Assembly (NCBI GenBank): GCA_028819475.1
Contig: JAPPLJ010000030.1
Location: forward strand, 186,001 to 250,000
Reading direction: 5' to 3'
DNA length: 64,000 nt
Source of the DNA: Rhodospirillaceae bacterium
GTDB taxonomy: Bacteria > Pseudomonadota > Alphaproteobacteria > Bin65
Shown here: positions 17,742-27,036 of the stretch, piece by piece
Layout of the letters: each line of letters begins with the position of its first letter
Numbering within the stretch: the stretch's first letter is position 1
Made by a program: the position numbers and the translations under genes
Notes under the pieces: generated by a model
What the model was told of the DNA's origin: nothing
Databases searched by the model: none
The model's input: the letters and a program-made list of their open reading frames with translations, nothing else

Positions 17742-19097
17742 ATGAGTTCCTGCCCGCTTTCCGGACGTCTTCGAACCGCCGCAGGTCCGTCGGCAGCAGC
17801 AGCCGTCGCACTGGCGTTGGCCTTACCGGTCGGAACAGCAAACGCGGAATCGGCCCGGGCTGATCGGGACGCTGCCGCTCCGGGCAAGGTCTGCGTCGGC
17901 ACGAGGGGGTTCGGCGTTGCCTGCCTCAAGGGAGGCGACTGGGTGCGCTGGACCCGGAGCGGCGGCGCGCTGGATTCAGATTTCGTCTATGCCATCGCGG
18001 CCTGCCACGGCAGGATCGTCGTTTCCACAGGCAGGCGCCTGCACGAATTCGACGGCGAGAACCGCCGCCTGATGCACTGGACTCCGGGCAGCCCGGCCCG
18101 GCGGATCGCCTGCGACCCGACCGGCGGCTATTGGATTACAGGCGGCCGCACCCTGGCGAAATGGACGGGCCGGACATGGCTCCGCCATACCATCGACAAA
18201 GCGCTGGTCGCCGCGCGGGCCGGCTGGATCGACGATCTGACGGTCGAGCGCAACGGCCGGATTTGGATTGTGGCAGGCAACAGGATAGCGGCACGGTTCG
18301 ACGGCAGGACCTGGCGGCTCTTCAGGGCCGGAGCCGGATTGCCGGCACGCTGGCGCCTCACCGGCGTCCATGCCGGCAGCGGCGGCAGCCTGTGGCTGGC
18401 CCACGATCGGGGCCTCGCCCGGAGGCAAGGCGACGGCTGGGTGAATGTCGCCGGCCCCGGCAGCGCCGATGTCATCGCCGAAGCGCCGGACGGCGCCCTG
18501 TGGCTCGGTTACTACGGCCGGATTACCCGGTATCGGAACGAATTCTGGACACGGTTTACCCCCGCAGCGCGGGTGAAAGGCCTGGCCGCGGACGGCAGCG
18601 GCCGGGTCTGGGCCGCGACCCGCTATGGCCTCGGCGTTTACGACGGCGGGAATTGGCGCTGGCGGCGCATGGCGGATTCTGCGCTGCCTTCCAACGATCT
18701 GGCCGGCGTGGCCGTGCTCGGCGGCGGATCCCCGCTGCCGCCGCTGCTCGCCAAGCCGCCGGGCGGCCTCACTTTCCGCTTGGTCCGGGCTTCCGGCGGC
18801 GCTCTCGCAAACGCCCGGGTCGACCTGTGCGCGGCGCCGCCGGGCCGAATCCTCCAGGGCGGCCGCTCGCCCTGTCGCGGCCGGCCGTTGCACCGGATTT
18901 CGAAGACCGACGGAAACGGACGCGTCGCCTTCGACGGCCTGCCCGCGGCCGACTATTTTCCGGCGGTTCTTCCCCCGGAAGGAGAGCGATGGCTGATCGG
19001 CGCCAGCGGGCGGCGCACCCGTGTGACCGCGGGGCGGCGGTCGGATTTGGGCACCCTGCGTATACGCGCTGCCGACGAGAACGGGCCCGCACGCTAG
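17742..19097 (+). CDS. Secreted seven-blade propeller protein with C-terminal Ig-like domain
   Basis: A 451-residue protein with a signal peptide (hydrophobic 17-30, cleavage after ANA near residue 35). Residues 50-311 contain seven repeats of the form 'Trp/Val-x-x-Thr-x-x-G-Leu-x-x-Tyr/Phe-Asp-Gly-x-x-Trp' (around 50-72, 92-116, 129-152, 174-197, 217-240, 253-276, 289-311). This resembles the ligand-binding propellers of sensor kinases, but here it stands alone with no membrane anchor or output domain. Residues ~342-443 look like a Cna-B/carboxypeptidase regulatory-like beta-sandwich (TDGNGRVAFDGLPAADYF). Six cysteines may form periplasmic disulfides. I do not recognise a specific family. 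It starts 50 nt after the TetR gene. Confidence 0.75.
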   Translation: MSSCPLSGRLRTAAGPSAAAAVALALALPVGTANAESARADRDAAAPGKVCVGTRGFGVACLKGGDWVRWTRSGGALDSDFVYAIAACHGRIVVSTGRRLHEFDGENRRLMHWTPGSPARRIACDPTGGYWITGGRTLAKWTGRTWLRHTIDKALVAARAGWIDDLTVERNGRIWIVAGNRIAARFDGRTWRLFRAGAGLPARWRLTGVHAGSGGSLWLAHDRGLARRQGDGWVNVAGPGSADVIAEAPDGALWLGYYGRITRYRNEFWTRFTPAARVKGLAADGSGRVWAATRYGLGVYDGGNWRWRRMADSALPSNDLAGVAVLGGGSPLPPLLAKPPGGLTFRLVRASGGALANARVDLCAAPPGRILQGGRSPCRGRPLHRISKTDGNGRVAFDGLPAADYFPAVLPPEGERWLIGASGRRTRVTAGRRSDLGTLRIRAADENGPAR

Positions 19098-19175
19098 GCG
19101 CCGCCCGATCGTTTATTGACTTCGCCTTGCATTCCCATATGTTGTTTCAGAATTTTCGGAAATAAGGAGGATGCA

Positions 19176-19739
19176 ATGGAGCTTTCTCCGGTCATGGAGG
19201 CGTTCGTTCTCCATTGGGGCGAAATGGGTTCGCGCTGGGGACTGAACCGCACGGTCGCGCAGATCTATGCCCTGCTCTATGTCGCCGGAAAGCCGCTTCC
19301 GGCCGACGAAATCGCCGATACGCTGAAGGTCGCCCGCTCGAACGTCAGCACCAGCATCCGGGAGTTGCAATCCTGGGGCCTGATCGGCAGGACCCAGGCG
19401 ATCGGCGACCGGCGCGACCATTTTATGGCGGAAACCGATCTTTGGACCGCCGCCGGGCGCGTCGCGGATGCGCGCAAGAAACGGGAGATCGACCCGACGC
19501 TGACAGCGCTCGCGAAATGCCTGTCGGACGCACGGGCGGACGACGCGATCGGCAAGGACGCCGTCGCCCGGATACAGGCGATGCACGACTTTCTCGAAGC
19601 GGCGAGCGGCTGGTACGAGCAAGTCCGGGACCTGCCGCAATCCAAGCTCGAGACGCTGATGAGAATGGGCGCCAGGGTCGCGCGGCTCGAAGCACCTGCC
19701 AAGAAGCCGAAAAAGAAAAAGGGCAAGGGCCGAAAATGA
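19176..19739 (+). CDS. GbsR/MarR-like winged-helix regulator
   Basis: A 187-residue DNA-binding protein starting at the ATG 19176, six nt after a perfect AAGGAGG. The start region WGEMGSRWGLNRTVAQIYALLYVAGKPLPADEIADTLKVARSNVSTSIREL is the GbsR-type HTH, followed by the wing (WGLIGRTQAIGDRRDHFMAE). The C-terminus is a long helix ending in a highly basic tail (KKPKKKKGKGRK). The family regulates osmolyte and other pathways; the target here is unknown. It could form a unit with the crotonase 54 nt downstream. Confidence 0.87.
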   Translation: MELSPVMEAFVLHWGEMGSRWGLNRTVAQIYALLYVAGKPLPADEIADTLKVARSNVSTSIRELQSWGLIGRTQAIGDRRDHFMAETDLWTAAGRVADARKKREIDPTLTALAKCLSDARADDAIGKDAVARIQAMHDFLEAASGWYEQVRDLPQSKLETLMRMGARVARLEAPAKKPKKKKGKGRK

Positions 19740-19793
19740 AGCCCCGTATCGAGGCGGCGGGCACGCCGCCGCCGAGCAGGAGTTTTGCGCCAC

Positions 19794-20576
19794 ATGGCTG
19801 AAACCCGGAATGTCCTGGTCGAGACGCGCGACCGGGTCCGCATCGTCACGATCAACCGGCCGAAGGTCCGCAATGCGGTCGATCCGCAGACCGCCGGGGC
19901 CCTGCGCGACGCGTTCCTCGCCTTCGCCGACGACGAAGCGGTGGATGTCGCGGTCTTCACCGGAACGGACGGCGCCTTCTGCGCCGGCTACGACCTCAAG
20001 GCCCTGTCGGCCTCGCAGGGCGACATCCCCTATGAACCCGAAGGCGTCGGCCCCATGGGCCCGTCGCGGCTGCTGCTCGACAAGCCGGTGATCGCGGCGG
20101 TCGAGGGGCCGGCGGTCGCCGGTGGGCTGGAGCTGGCCTTGTGGTGCGATCTGCGCGTCGCGGCGGAAGATGCGGTGTTCGGCGTCTATTGCCGGCGCTG
20201 GGGCGTGCCGCTGATCGACGGCGGCACGGTCCGCCTGCCGCGCCTGATCGGCCATAGCCGGGCCATGGACATGATTCTGACTGGCCGGCCGGTGCGCGGC
20301 CCGGAAGCCCTGGAATTCGGCCTGGCCAACCGGCTGGTCCCGAAGGGCGCCGCGCTGGAAGCCGCCGTTGCGCTGGCCGACGAGCTCGCCCGTTTCCCGC
20401 AGCTCTGCATGCAGACCGACCGCATGAGCGCCATTCGGCAATGGGGCATGCTGCTGGAGGAAGCGCTGCGCTATGAAGGCCGGGAAGGCGTCGCGCCGCT
20501 GAAGCGGGAGGCGGTCGGCGGCGCCACGCGCTTTGCCGGCGGCAAGGGCCGCAGCGGCGCTTTCGACGACATCTGA
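19794..20576 (+). CDS. Enoyl-CoA hydratase/crotonase family protein
   Basis: A 260-residue crotonase-fold protein. The oxyanion segments are GTDGAFCAGYDLKAL (near 57-71) and AAVEGPAVAGGLELALWCDLRVA (near 97-119). The catalytic region reads CRRWGVPLIDGGTVRLPRLIG, so only one of the two hydratase glutamates is likely; an isomerase or other crotonase activity is possible. The ATG at 19794 has GGAG 11 nt upstream; a TTG at 19785 would add three residues. It is followed by a Nudix gene after 49 nt. Confidence 0.9.
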   Translation: MAETRNVLVETRDRVRIVTINRPKVRNAVDPQTAGALRDAFLAFADDEAVDVAVFTGTDGAFCAGYDLKALSASQGDIPYEPEGVGPMGPSRLLLDKPVIAAVEGPAVAGGLELALWCDLRVAAEDAVFGVYCRRWGVPLIDGGTVRLPRLIGHSRAMDMILTGRPVRGPEALEFGLANRLVPKGAALEAAVALADELARFPQLCMQTDRMSAIRQWGMLLEEALRYEGREGVAPLKREAVGGATRFAGGKGRSGAFDDI

Positions 20577-20625
20577 TCGCCTGTTCGCCTCCGCTGCGGC
20601 GGCTGCCGGCCGCGAGTGAGACTCC

Positions 20626-21342
20626 ATGCCACCCAGAACCCGGAATTTCACCCTGTCGCACCGGCTCGGCCATCCGCGCAAACGCCATGAGAGCAAGCCT
20701 GTCACGCCGCGGGACGCCGCGACGCTGATCCTGGTCCGCCGCGGTGCGGGAGGGCCGGAGATCCTGATGGGACAGCGCTCCAACCGGGCGAAATTCGTCC
20801 CCGGCTCCTTCGTCTTTCCGGGCGGCCGGCTCGACAGCCACGACTGGGAGGCGGTGCCCGCAACGCCGCTTTCCGCGCCGGTCGCCAAGATGGGCCTGCG
20901 CGGCAGCGCCGCCAAGGCGCGGGCGCTCGCCATGGCGGCGGTCCGCGAGACCTTCGAGGAAACCGGCCTGCTGCTGGCGGCGGACGGCGACGTCGGCGCG
21001 GCGGACGACGAAACCTGGCGCGAAATGCGCGCCCGCGGCAAGGCGCCGGACCTGGCGCGCCTGACCTATCTCGCCCGGGCGATCACCTCGCCCTACAGCC
21101 CGATCCGCTTCCACGCCCGCTTCTTCATGGCGGCCTGGCGTCCGGAGGACGGCGCGATCGGCGGCTCCGGCGAACTGTCGGACCTGCAATGGATCCCGAT
21201 CGACCGGGCCGCCGACTACGGCCTGCTCGACGTCACCCATTTCATGCTGGGTGAAATCGAGCGCCGGCTGGCCGAGACGGACTCCGATACGGTGCCCCTG
21301 TTCGCCTACCGCCTCGACAAGCCGTTCGTGCGCTACGATTGA
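20626..21342 (+). CDS. Nudix hydrolase with an expanded Nudix box (CoA diphosphatase-like)
   Basis: A 238-residue Nudix protein. The box starts with FPGGRLD at residues 64-70 and ends with AAVRETFEETGLLL at 105-118, the REtfEEtG metal-binding core. The distance between the two halves is about 26 residues longer than the canonical 23-residue box, as in the NUDT19-type acyl-CoA diphosphatases. That, and the crotonase next door, suggests a CoA or acyl-CoA pyrophosphatase (inference). The C-terminal part (ITSPYSPIRFHARFFMA; SGELSDLQWI) fits the same family. Confidence 0.88.
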   Translation: MPPRTRNFTLSHRLGHPRKRHESKPVTPRDAATLILVRRGAGGPEILMGQRSNRAKFVPGSFVFPGGRLDSHDWEAVPATPLSAPVAKMGLRGSAAKARALAMAAVRETFEETGLLLAADGDVGAADDETWREMRARGKAPDLARLTYLARAITSPYSPIRFHARFFMAAWRPEDGAIGGSGELSDLQWIPIDRAADYGLLDVTHFMLGEIERRLAETDSDTVPLFAYRLDKPFVRYD

Positions 21343-21371
21343 ACCGTTGACGGGCCGCGCACCCCGATCAT

Positions 21372-21737
21372 TCAAGGGCGATCTGCGCTACGGGCAACCG
21401 CCTTGGACATCCGTTCGATCGCCGCCTTCAGCTCAGGCAAGTCCCTTTCGACCACGCTCCAGACGGCGTCCAGATCGATCCCGAGATAGTTGTGTGCCAA
21501 CACATTACGGAAACCGGAGATTGCGCTCCACGGCACACCGGGTTCAGTCGTCTTGAGCGAGGCGCTCAATCGCTGCGTCGATTCTGCCAGCGTTTGCAGA
21601 TTGCGCACGACCGCATCCTGAACCAGTTGCGAATCGTAGAAGATATTCCGCTGTCCCCCGGTGTATTCCCGAATACGCCGGATACATTCGCTAATGTGAT
21701 CCAGCAGGAGCATGTCGGACTCTGTATCCGATGTCAC
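21372..21737 (-). CDS. hepT: HepT-type RNase toxin (DUF86)
   Basis: A 121-residue HEPN protein, the toxin of the MntA/HepT type VII toxin-antitoxin system. It has the R-x4-H-x-Y motif in FRNVLAHNY (Arg at about residue 77), the HEPN RNase signature that MntA inactivates by adenylylating the tyrosine. The start is GTG at 21737 and overlaps the mntA TGA by 3 nt. It converges on the Nudix gene. Confidence 0.92.
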   Translation of the reverse strand: MTSDTESDMLLLDHISECIRRIREYTGGQRNIFYDSQLVQDAVVRNLQTLAESTQRLSASLKTTEPGVPWSAISGFRNVLAHNYLGIDLDAVWSVVERDLPELKAAIERMSKAVARSADRP

Positions 21738-22018
21738 AGCCGTTGCGCCTCCCTAACAATACGGTCGCGTATCGCAGGATGAAGGCTATTTTCGGTTACC
21801 ACCTCAACCCGGCGGTCAAGGAGGTCCTGCACATCTGTTAGAAGAGCGCCAAGCGCGAGGCCCGTTTTTCCCGGGCGCAACTCAACCAGCAGGTCGACAT
21901 CGCTCGCATCGCCGGCGTCACCCCGCGCCATGGACCCAAACACCCGCACGTCGCCGATGCCGTGGCGCTCGGCGAGCGCGAGAATCTCGGTGCGGTGAGA
22001 TTCGATCAGCGGGTGCAT
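21734..22018 (-). CDS. mntA: MntA-type antitoxin nucleotidyltransferase
   Basis: A 94-residue minimal nucleotidyltransferase. It shows the GSMARGDAGDASDVDLLVEL motif (around residues 28-47), i.e. GSxxRG with the metal-binding DxD. In the MntA/HepT system this enzyme transfers AMP groups to the HepT tyrosine and so blocks the toxin. It overlaps the toxin gene, with the antitoxin first. Confidence 0.92.
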   Translation of the reverse strand: MHPLIESHRTEILALAERHGIGDVRVFGSMARGDAGDASDVDLLVELRPGKTGLALGALLTDVQDLLDRRVEVVTENSLHPAIRDRIVREAQRL

Positions 22019-22152
22019 AGCAACCTCTCAATGTTCCGCGTGCCGACGCGCACGACCCGCTCGCGGCGCGTCCCTCCAGTCGGGCACCGGCGGCCTGGAG
22101 CGATCTTTATAGCGAAACGAGCGTCCGGATTACGAATTTGTTCGCCGCTCCC

Positions 22153-23070
22153 TCACGCCAGCCGGAAGCTCGCGCCTGTGCCCAGTTCGCCCTCGGCATG
22201 CACCCTTTCCTTCTCGATCAGCCAGACCAGATGCGACAGCACCGAGCGCGCCGCCGCCGGATACATGGCGGGCGGCACGTCGCCGACGTACATGCGCGGC
22301 ACCATGTCCGTAATGGACGTCAGGCCGTCCTTCAGGCAGGCGAGCACCTGTTCTTCCCGGCCCATGCGGTGCGTCCGGAGCGCGGGGACGAAGGCGCCGG
22401 GGTCGCGGATCGGCGCGCCGTGGGTCGGCCAGTAGACGGCGTCGTTCCCCGCCCCGTTTCGCCCGATCAGCCGGTCCAGGCTGGCCACATACTGCGCCAT
22501 GTCGCCGTCGGGCGGCGAGACGATCGTGGTCGACCAGCCCATGACATGGTCGCCGCTGAACAGCGCGTTCTCCTCCCTGAGATGGAAGCACAGATGGTTC
22601 GAGGTGTGGCCCGGCGTGTGGACGGCCTCGACCGTCCAGCCGTCGCCCTCGATGACGTCGCCGTCCCGCGTCACGATATCCGGCACGAAGCTTTCGTCGC
22701 CGCCGGCCTCGACCACCGCGCCGGCCTCGATCCGGCCGCCGCCGTGCGGGCCGTAGCCGTAAGTCGGCGCCGCCCATTCGCCTTTCAGCGGCGCGGCGGC
22801 CGGCGAATGGTCCCGGTGGGTGTGGGTGATCAGGATGTGGCTGACCGTCTCGCCGCGCAGGACGTTTTTCAGCGCTTCGATATGGGACGACAGCAGCGGG
22901 CCCGGATCGACGACCGCGACCTTGCCGCGCCCGATGACATAGGTGCCGGTGCCGTGGAAGGTGAACGGCCCGCCGTTGCGCGCAATGACCCGGCGGATCA
23001 GCGGCGAGACGCCCTCGATCCGGCCGTATTCGAAATCCAGGTCCCGGTCGAAGGGAATGCCGTCCGCCAT
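22153..23070 (-). CDS. Metallo-beta-lactamase-fold hydrolase, LACTB2-like
   Basis: A 305-residue MBL-fold protein starting at ATG 23070. It has the zinc motif THTHRDHSPA (HxHxDH), the downstream His of TPGHTSNHLCFH, the metal-bridging Asp in LFSGDHVMGW and the final His in YWPTHGAPIRDP. The C-terminal winged-helix-like part (ARSVLSHLVWLIEKERV) is typical of the LACTB2/glyoxalase II-like group, which includes RNases and thioesterases. The substrate cannot be assigned. It lies downstream of the GMC oxidoreductase but is separated by 107 nt from it on the same strand. Confidence 0.88.
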   Translation of the reverse strand: MADGIPFDRDLDFEYGRIEGVSPLIRRVIARNGGPFTFHGTGTYVIGRGKVAVVDPGPLLSSHIEALKNVLRGETVSHILITHTHRDHSPAAAPLKGEWAAPTYGYGPHGGGRIEAGAVVEAGGDESFVPDIVTRDGDVIEGDGWTVEAVHTPGHTSNHLCFHLREENALFSGDHVMGWSTTIVSPPDGDMAQYVASLDRLIGRNGAGNDAVYWPTHGAPIRDPGAFVPALRTHRMGREEQVLACLKDGLTSITDMVPRMYVGDVPPAMYPAAARSVLSHLVWLIEKERVHAEGELGTGASFRLA

Positions 23071-23177
23071 CGCTCGCCGTCCGCTCTGCCGCAGGTCGCG
23101 CGGCACCCTAGCCGCGGCGGCGCGGCGGGACAACGGGCCGCGCACTGTCGGGAAATGTCACGGTCCGTTCCACCGCG

Positions 23178-24794
23178 TCACCCCCTCGCGTCCTCCAGCA
23201 TCATGGCGGCGCCCTTTTCGGCGATCATGATGGTCGGGCTGTTGGTGTTGCCGGAGGTGATGGCCGGCATGATCGAGGCGTCGATCACGCGCAGATTGTC
23301 CAGCCCGTGAACCTTGAGCCGGTCGGAGACGACCGCCTGCGGATCGCTGCCCATCTTGCAGGTGCCGACCGGGTGGAAGATCGTCGTGCCGATGTCGCCG
23401 GCGCCCCGGACCAGCTCGTCCTCGCTCTGCAGCGCCGCGCCGGGCAGCACTTCCTCGGGTTCATATGGCTGCATCGCCGGCGCCCCGACGATCCGCCGGG
23501 TCAGCCGGATCGCATCGGCCGCGACCTGCCGGTCGGCCGGCGTCGAGAGATAGTCGGGCGCGATCGCCGGCGGCTCTTTCGGGTCGGGCGATTTCAGCGT
23601 CACGCTGCCCCGGCTCTCCGGCCGCAGGTTGCAGACCGAGGCGGTGAGGCCCGGGAAGCGGTGCAGCGGCTCGCCGAACCTGTCGAGCGACAGCGGCTGG
23701 ACGTGATATTGCAGGTTCGCGGTCGCGCGCGCCGGGTCGGACCTGGCGAACACGCCGAGCTGGCTCGGCGCCATGGTGAGCGGCCCGCGCCGGAACAGCA
23801 GGTATTCCAGGCCCATCGCCGCCCGGCCCCACAGGCTGTTCGCCTTCTGGTTGAGGGTCACGACGTTCGCGACCCGGTAAACGAGGCGTAGCTGCAGATG
23901 GTCCTGGAGATTGCCGCCGACGCCAGGCAGGTCGTGCAGGGCCTCAACGCCCTTGTCCTGCAGCAACGCCCCCGGCCCGACGCCGGAGACCTGGAGCAGG
24001 TGGGGCGAGCCGATGGAGCCGGCGGCCAGGATCAGTTCGCCGGCGACCTCCGCCCGCGTCTCCGCCCCCTTCAGCCAGAAGTCGAGACCGCGCGCGCGCC
24101 TGCCGTCGAAGCGGATGCGCTTTGCCTGGGCGTGGGTGAGGATCGTCAGGTTGGGCCGGTTGCGCGCCGGCTTCAGAAAGGCCTGCACCGTATTCCAGCG
24201 CGCGCCCCGGCGCTGGTTGACCATGAACCTGCCGGTGCCCTCGTTGTCGCCGTCGTTGAAGTCCGGCGTTCGTGCAATGCCGGTCTCGTTGCAGGCGCGC
24301 TCGAAGGCGTCGAGGATTTCCCAACCGACCCGGGGCGGCTCGACCCGCCATTCGCCGCCGACCCCGTGGAACGCGTCGGCCGGGCCGAAATGATGCTCGG
24401 ACTTTTTGAACAGGGGCAGCACGTCGTCCCAGCCCCAGCCGCGGTTGCCCATCTGGGCCCAGCCGTCGTAGTCGCGCGCCTGGCCGCGCATGTAGATCAT
24501 GCCGTTGATCGAGGAGCAGCCGCCCAGCACCTTGCCGCGCGGATAGTTGAGCGCCCGGCCGTTCAGGCCGGCCTCGGCTTCCGTCTTCAGGCACCAGTCG
24601 GTGCGCGGATTGCCCTGGGTGTAGAGATAGCCGACCGGCACCTTGATCCAGAAATAACTGTCCCTGCCGCCGGCCTCGAGCAGCAGCACCCGGTTGCGCC
24701 GGTCCTCCGACAGCCGGTTGGCGAGCACGCAGCCGGCCGAGCCCGCGCCGACGACGACATAATCGAAGCTGCCCAGGGAGGCGGGTTCCGTCAT
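23178..24794 (-). CDS. GMC family FAD oxidoreductase (choline/alcohol dehydrogenase-like)
   Basis: A 538-residue flavoenzyme that oxidises an alcohol. Start at ATG 24794; a longer frame upstream runs into the repeat region and is not used. It has the FAD motif [16 protein letters not shown] (16-31), the GMC signature [19 protein letters not shown], the second signature [16 protein letters not shown], and the catalytic pair His474 ([10 protein letters not shown]) and Asn516 (TSGNTN). The family covers choline dehydrogenase, PEG dehydrogenase and many aliphatic or aryl alcohol enzymes. Substrate unknown. Confidence 0.93.
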   Translation of the reverse strand: MTEPASLGSFDYVVVGAGSAGCVLANRLSEDRRNRVLLLEAGGRDSYFWIKVPVGYLYTQGNPRTDWCLKTEAEAGLNGRALNYPRGKVLGGCSSINGMIYMRGQARDYDGWAQMGNRGWGWDDVLPLFKKSEHHFGPADAFHGVGGEWRVEPPRVGWEILDAFERACNETGIARTPDFNDGDNEGTGRFMVNQRRGARWNTVQAFLKPARNRPNLTILTHAQAKRIRFDGRRARGLDFWLKGAETRAEVAGELILAAGSIGSPHLLQVSGVGPGALLQDKGVEALHDLPGVGGNLQDHLQLRLVYRVANVVTLNQKANSLWGRAAMGLEYLLFRRGPLTMAPSQLGVFARSDPARATANLQYHVQPLSLDRFGEPLHRFPGLTASVCNLRPESRGSVTLKSPDPKEPPAIAPDYLSTPADRQVAADAIRLTRRIVGAPAMQPYEPEEVLPGAALQSEDELVRGAGDIGTTIFHPVGTCKMGSDPQAVVSDRLKVHGLDNLRVIDASIMPAITSGNTNSPTIMIAEKGAAMMLEDARG

Positions 24795-24898
24795 GCTATG
24801 CTCCGGCGGTGTCCGGCCGGGCTGCGCTATCCCGCGGCGCCGGTCCGGTGCAGCGCCACCGTAGGCCCAAAGCCCCCGGTTCAACAAGACCGCCACCG

Positions 24899-24946
24899 GG
24901 AATCTCCGGGGGAATCTCCGGGGGAATCTCCGGGGGGATCGCCGGG
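24899..24946. repeat. Four-copy 12-bp tandem repeat before the DUF3253 gene
   Basis: Three perfect copies of GGAATCTCCGGG (24899-24934) and a diverged fourth (24935-24946) end 12 nt before the DUF3253 start. The unit is a multiple of three, and an open frame through it would add (GISG)n residues; the downstream ATG is preferred. A slippage-prone tract in a leader could tune expression. Confidence 0.8.
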
Positions 24947-24958
24947 AAGGAACGCACC

Positions 24959-25273
24959 ATGACCGACCGTCCCGACGGCTCTCCGGTTTCCGGCGGCCGG
25001 CCGAAGAAACGGACCGTCCGCGAGATCATCCTGGAACTCGCCGAAGCGGCCGGCGGGAGCTCGATCGGGCCGGGCGACGTCGCGAAGGTCTTTGCCGAGG
25101 AGCGGCGCAGGCCCGGCGCGCCCGTGCAATCGGCGCACCGCTGGTCGCGCATCGTGCGCGAGGAGTCGATCGGCCTGGCGCGCGCCGGCAGGGTGCAGAT
25201 TCTGCGCAAGGGCAAACCGGTCGATCCTCACGCCCCGGTCAAGGGCGTGATCCGGATCCGGCTGGTGCGGTAG
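24959..25273 (+). CDS. DUF3253 family small protein
   Basis: A 104-residue protein from the ATG at 24959 (GGAAGG about 9 nt upstream). It has the DUF3253 pattern: [71 protein letters not shown]. The fold looks like a winged helix, but the molecular function is not known. The gene is divergent from the GMC oxidoreductase and preceded by a 12-bp tandem repeat. Confidence 0.87.
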   Translation: MTDRPDGSPVSGGRPKKRTVREIILELAEAAGGSSIGPGDVAKVFAEERRRPGAPVQSAHRWSRIVREESIGLARAGRVQILRKGKPVDPHAPVKGVIRIRLVR

Positions 25274-25584
25274 GGTTCGGCAGCGGTCATCCGAATCGGC
25301 CCTTCCGTGCCACCTGTTCTTCATGCCGGCCTGAGCAGGCCGAAGGTGCCACGCGTTTCCCCAAACCGCCTCCTCTTCAGAGAAGGAGGTCGGCGGCCCA
25401 TGCGATCGAGCCGGGTGCGATCGATGCAGCCGGAACCCTGCCGGCGGCCTGGGCGAACCCGGTGGCGTCAAACAAGGGCGACCTTGGGCACGGGTCAGCT
25501 TCCCGCCTGCATGATAACATGGGATAGGTAGCCGTTTAACGGACGGCATCCATTCTGCAAGTGGGGCGGAAACCGGAGGGAAAT
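25274..25584. other. Intergenic region with two hairpins, no gene seen
   Basis: 311 bases between DUF3253 and the hydantoinase. It holds the perfect hairpin GGCCT-gagc-AGGCC (25328-25341) and the near-perfect CCTCCTCTTC-aga-GAAGGAGG (25369-25389). The GCCGGCCTGAGCAGGCCGAAGG surroundings resemble dispersed intergenic repeats of alphaproteobacteria. The last ~60 bases are AT-richer and may hold the hydantoinase promoter. No coding frame is supported. Confidence 0.5.
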
Positions 25585-26994
<1,410 letters not shown>

Positions 26995-27036
26995 GCGTAT
27001 GGATGGGGTTTCGCATGAATACCCGGAGGAATTTTC

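Noticed and set aside
24899-24946. Possible CRISPR-like array
   Set aside because: Repeats are 12 bp, directly abutting, with no spacers and no cas genes.
24809-24958. Extended start for the DUF3253 protein that includes GISG repeats
   Set aside because: The family domain starts after the ATG at 24959, which has a good ribosome site; the extension would be low-complexity. Kept only as a remote option.
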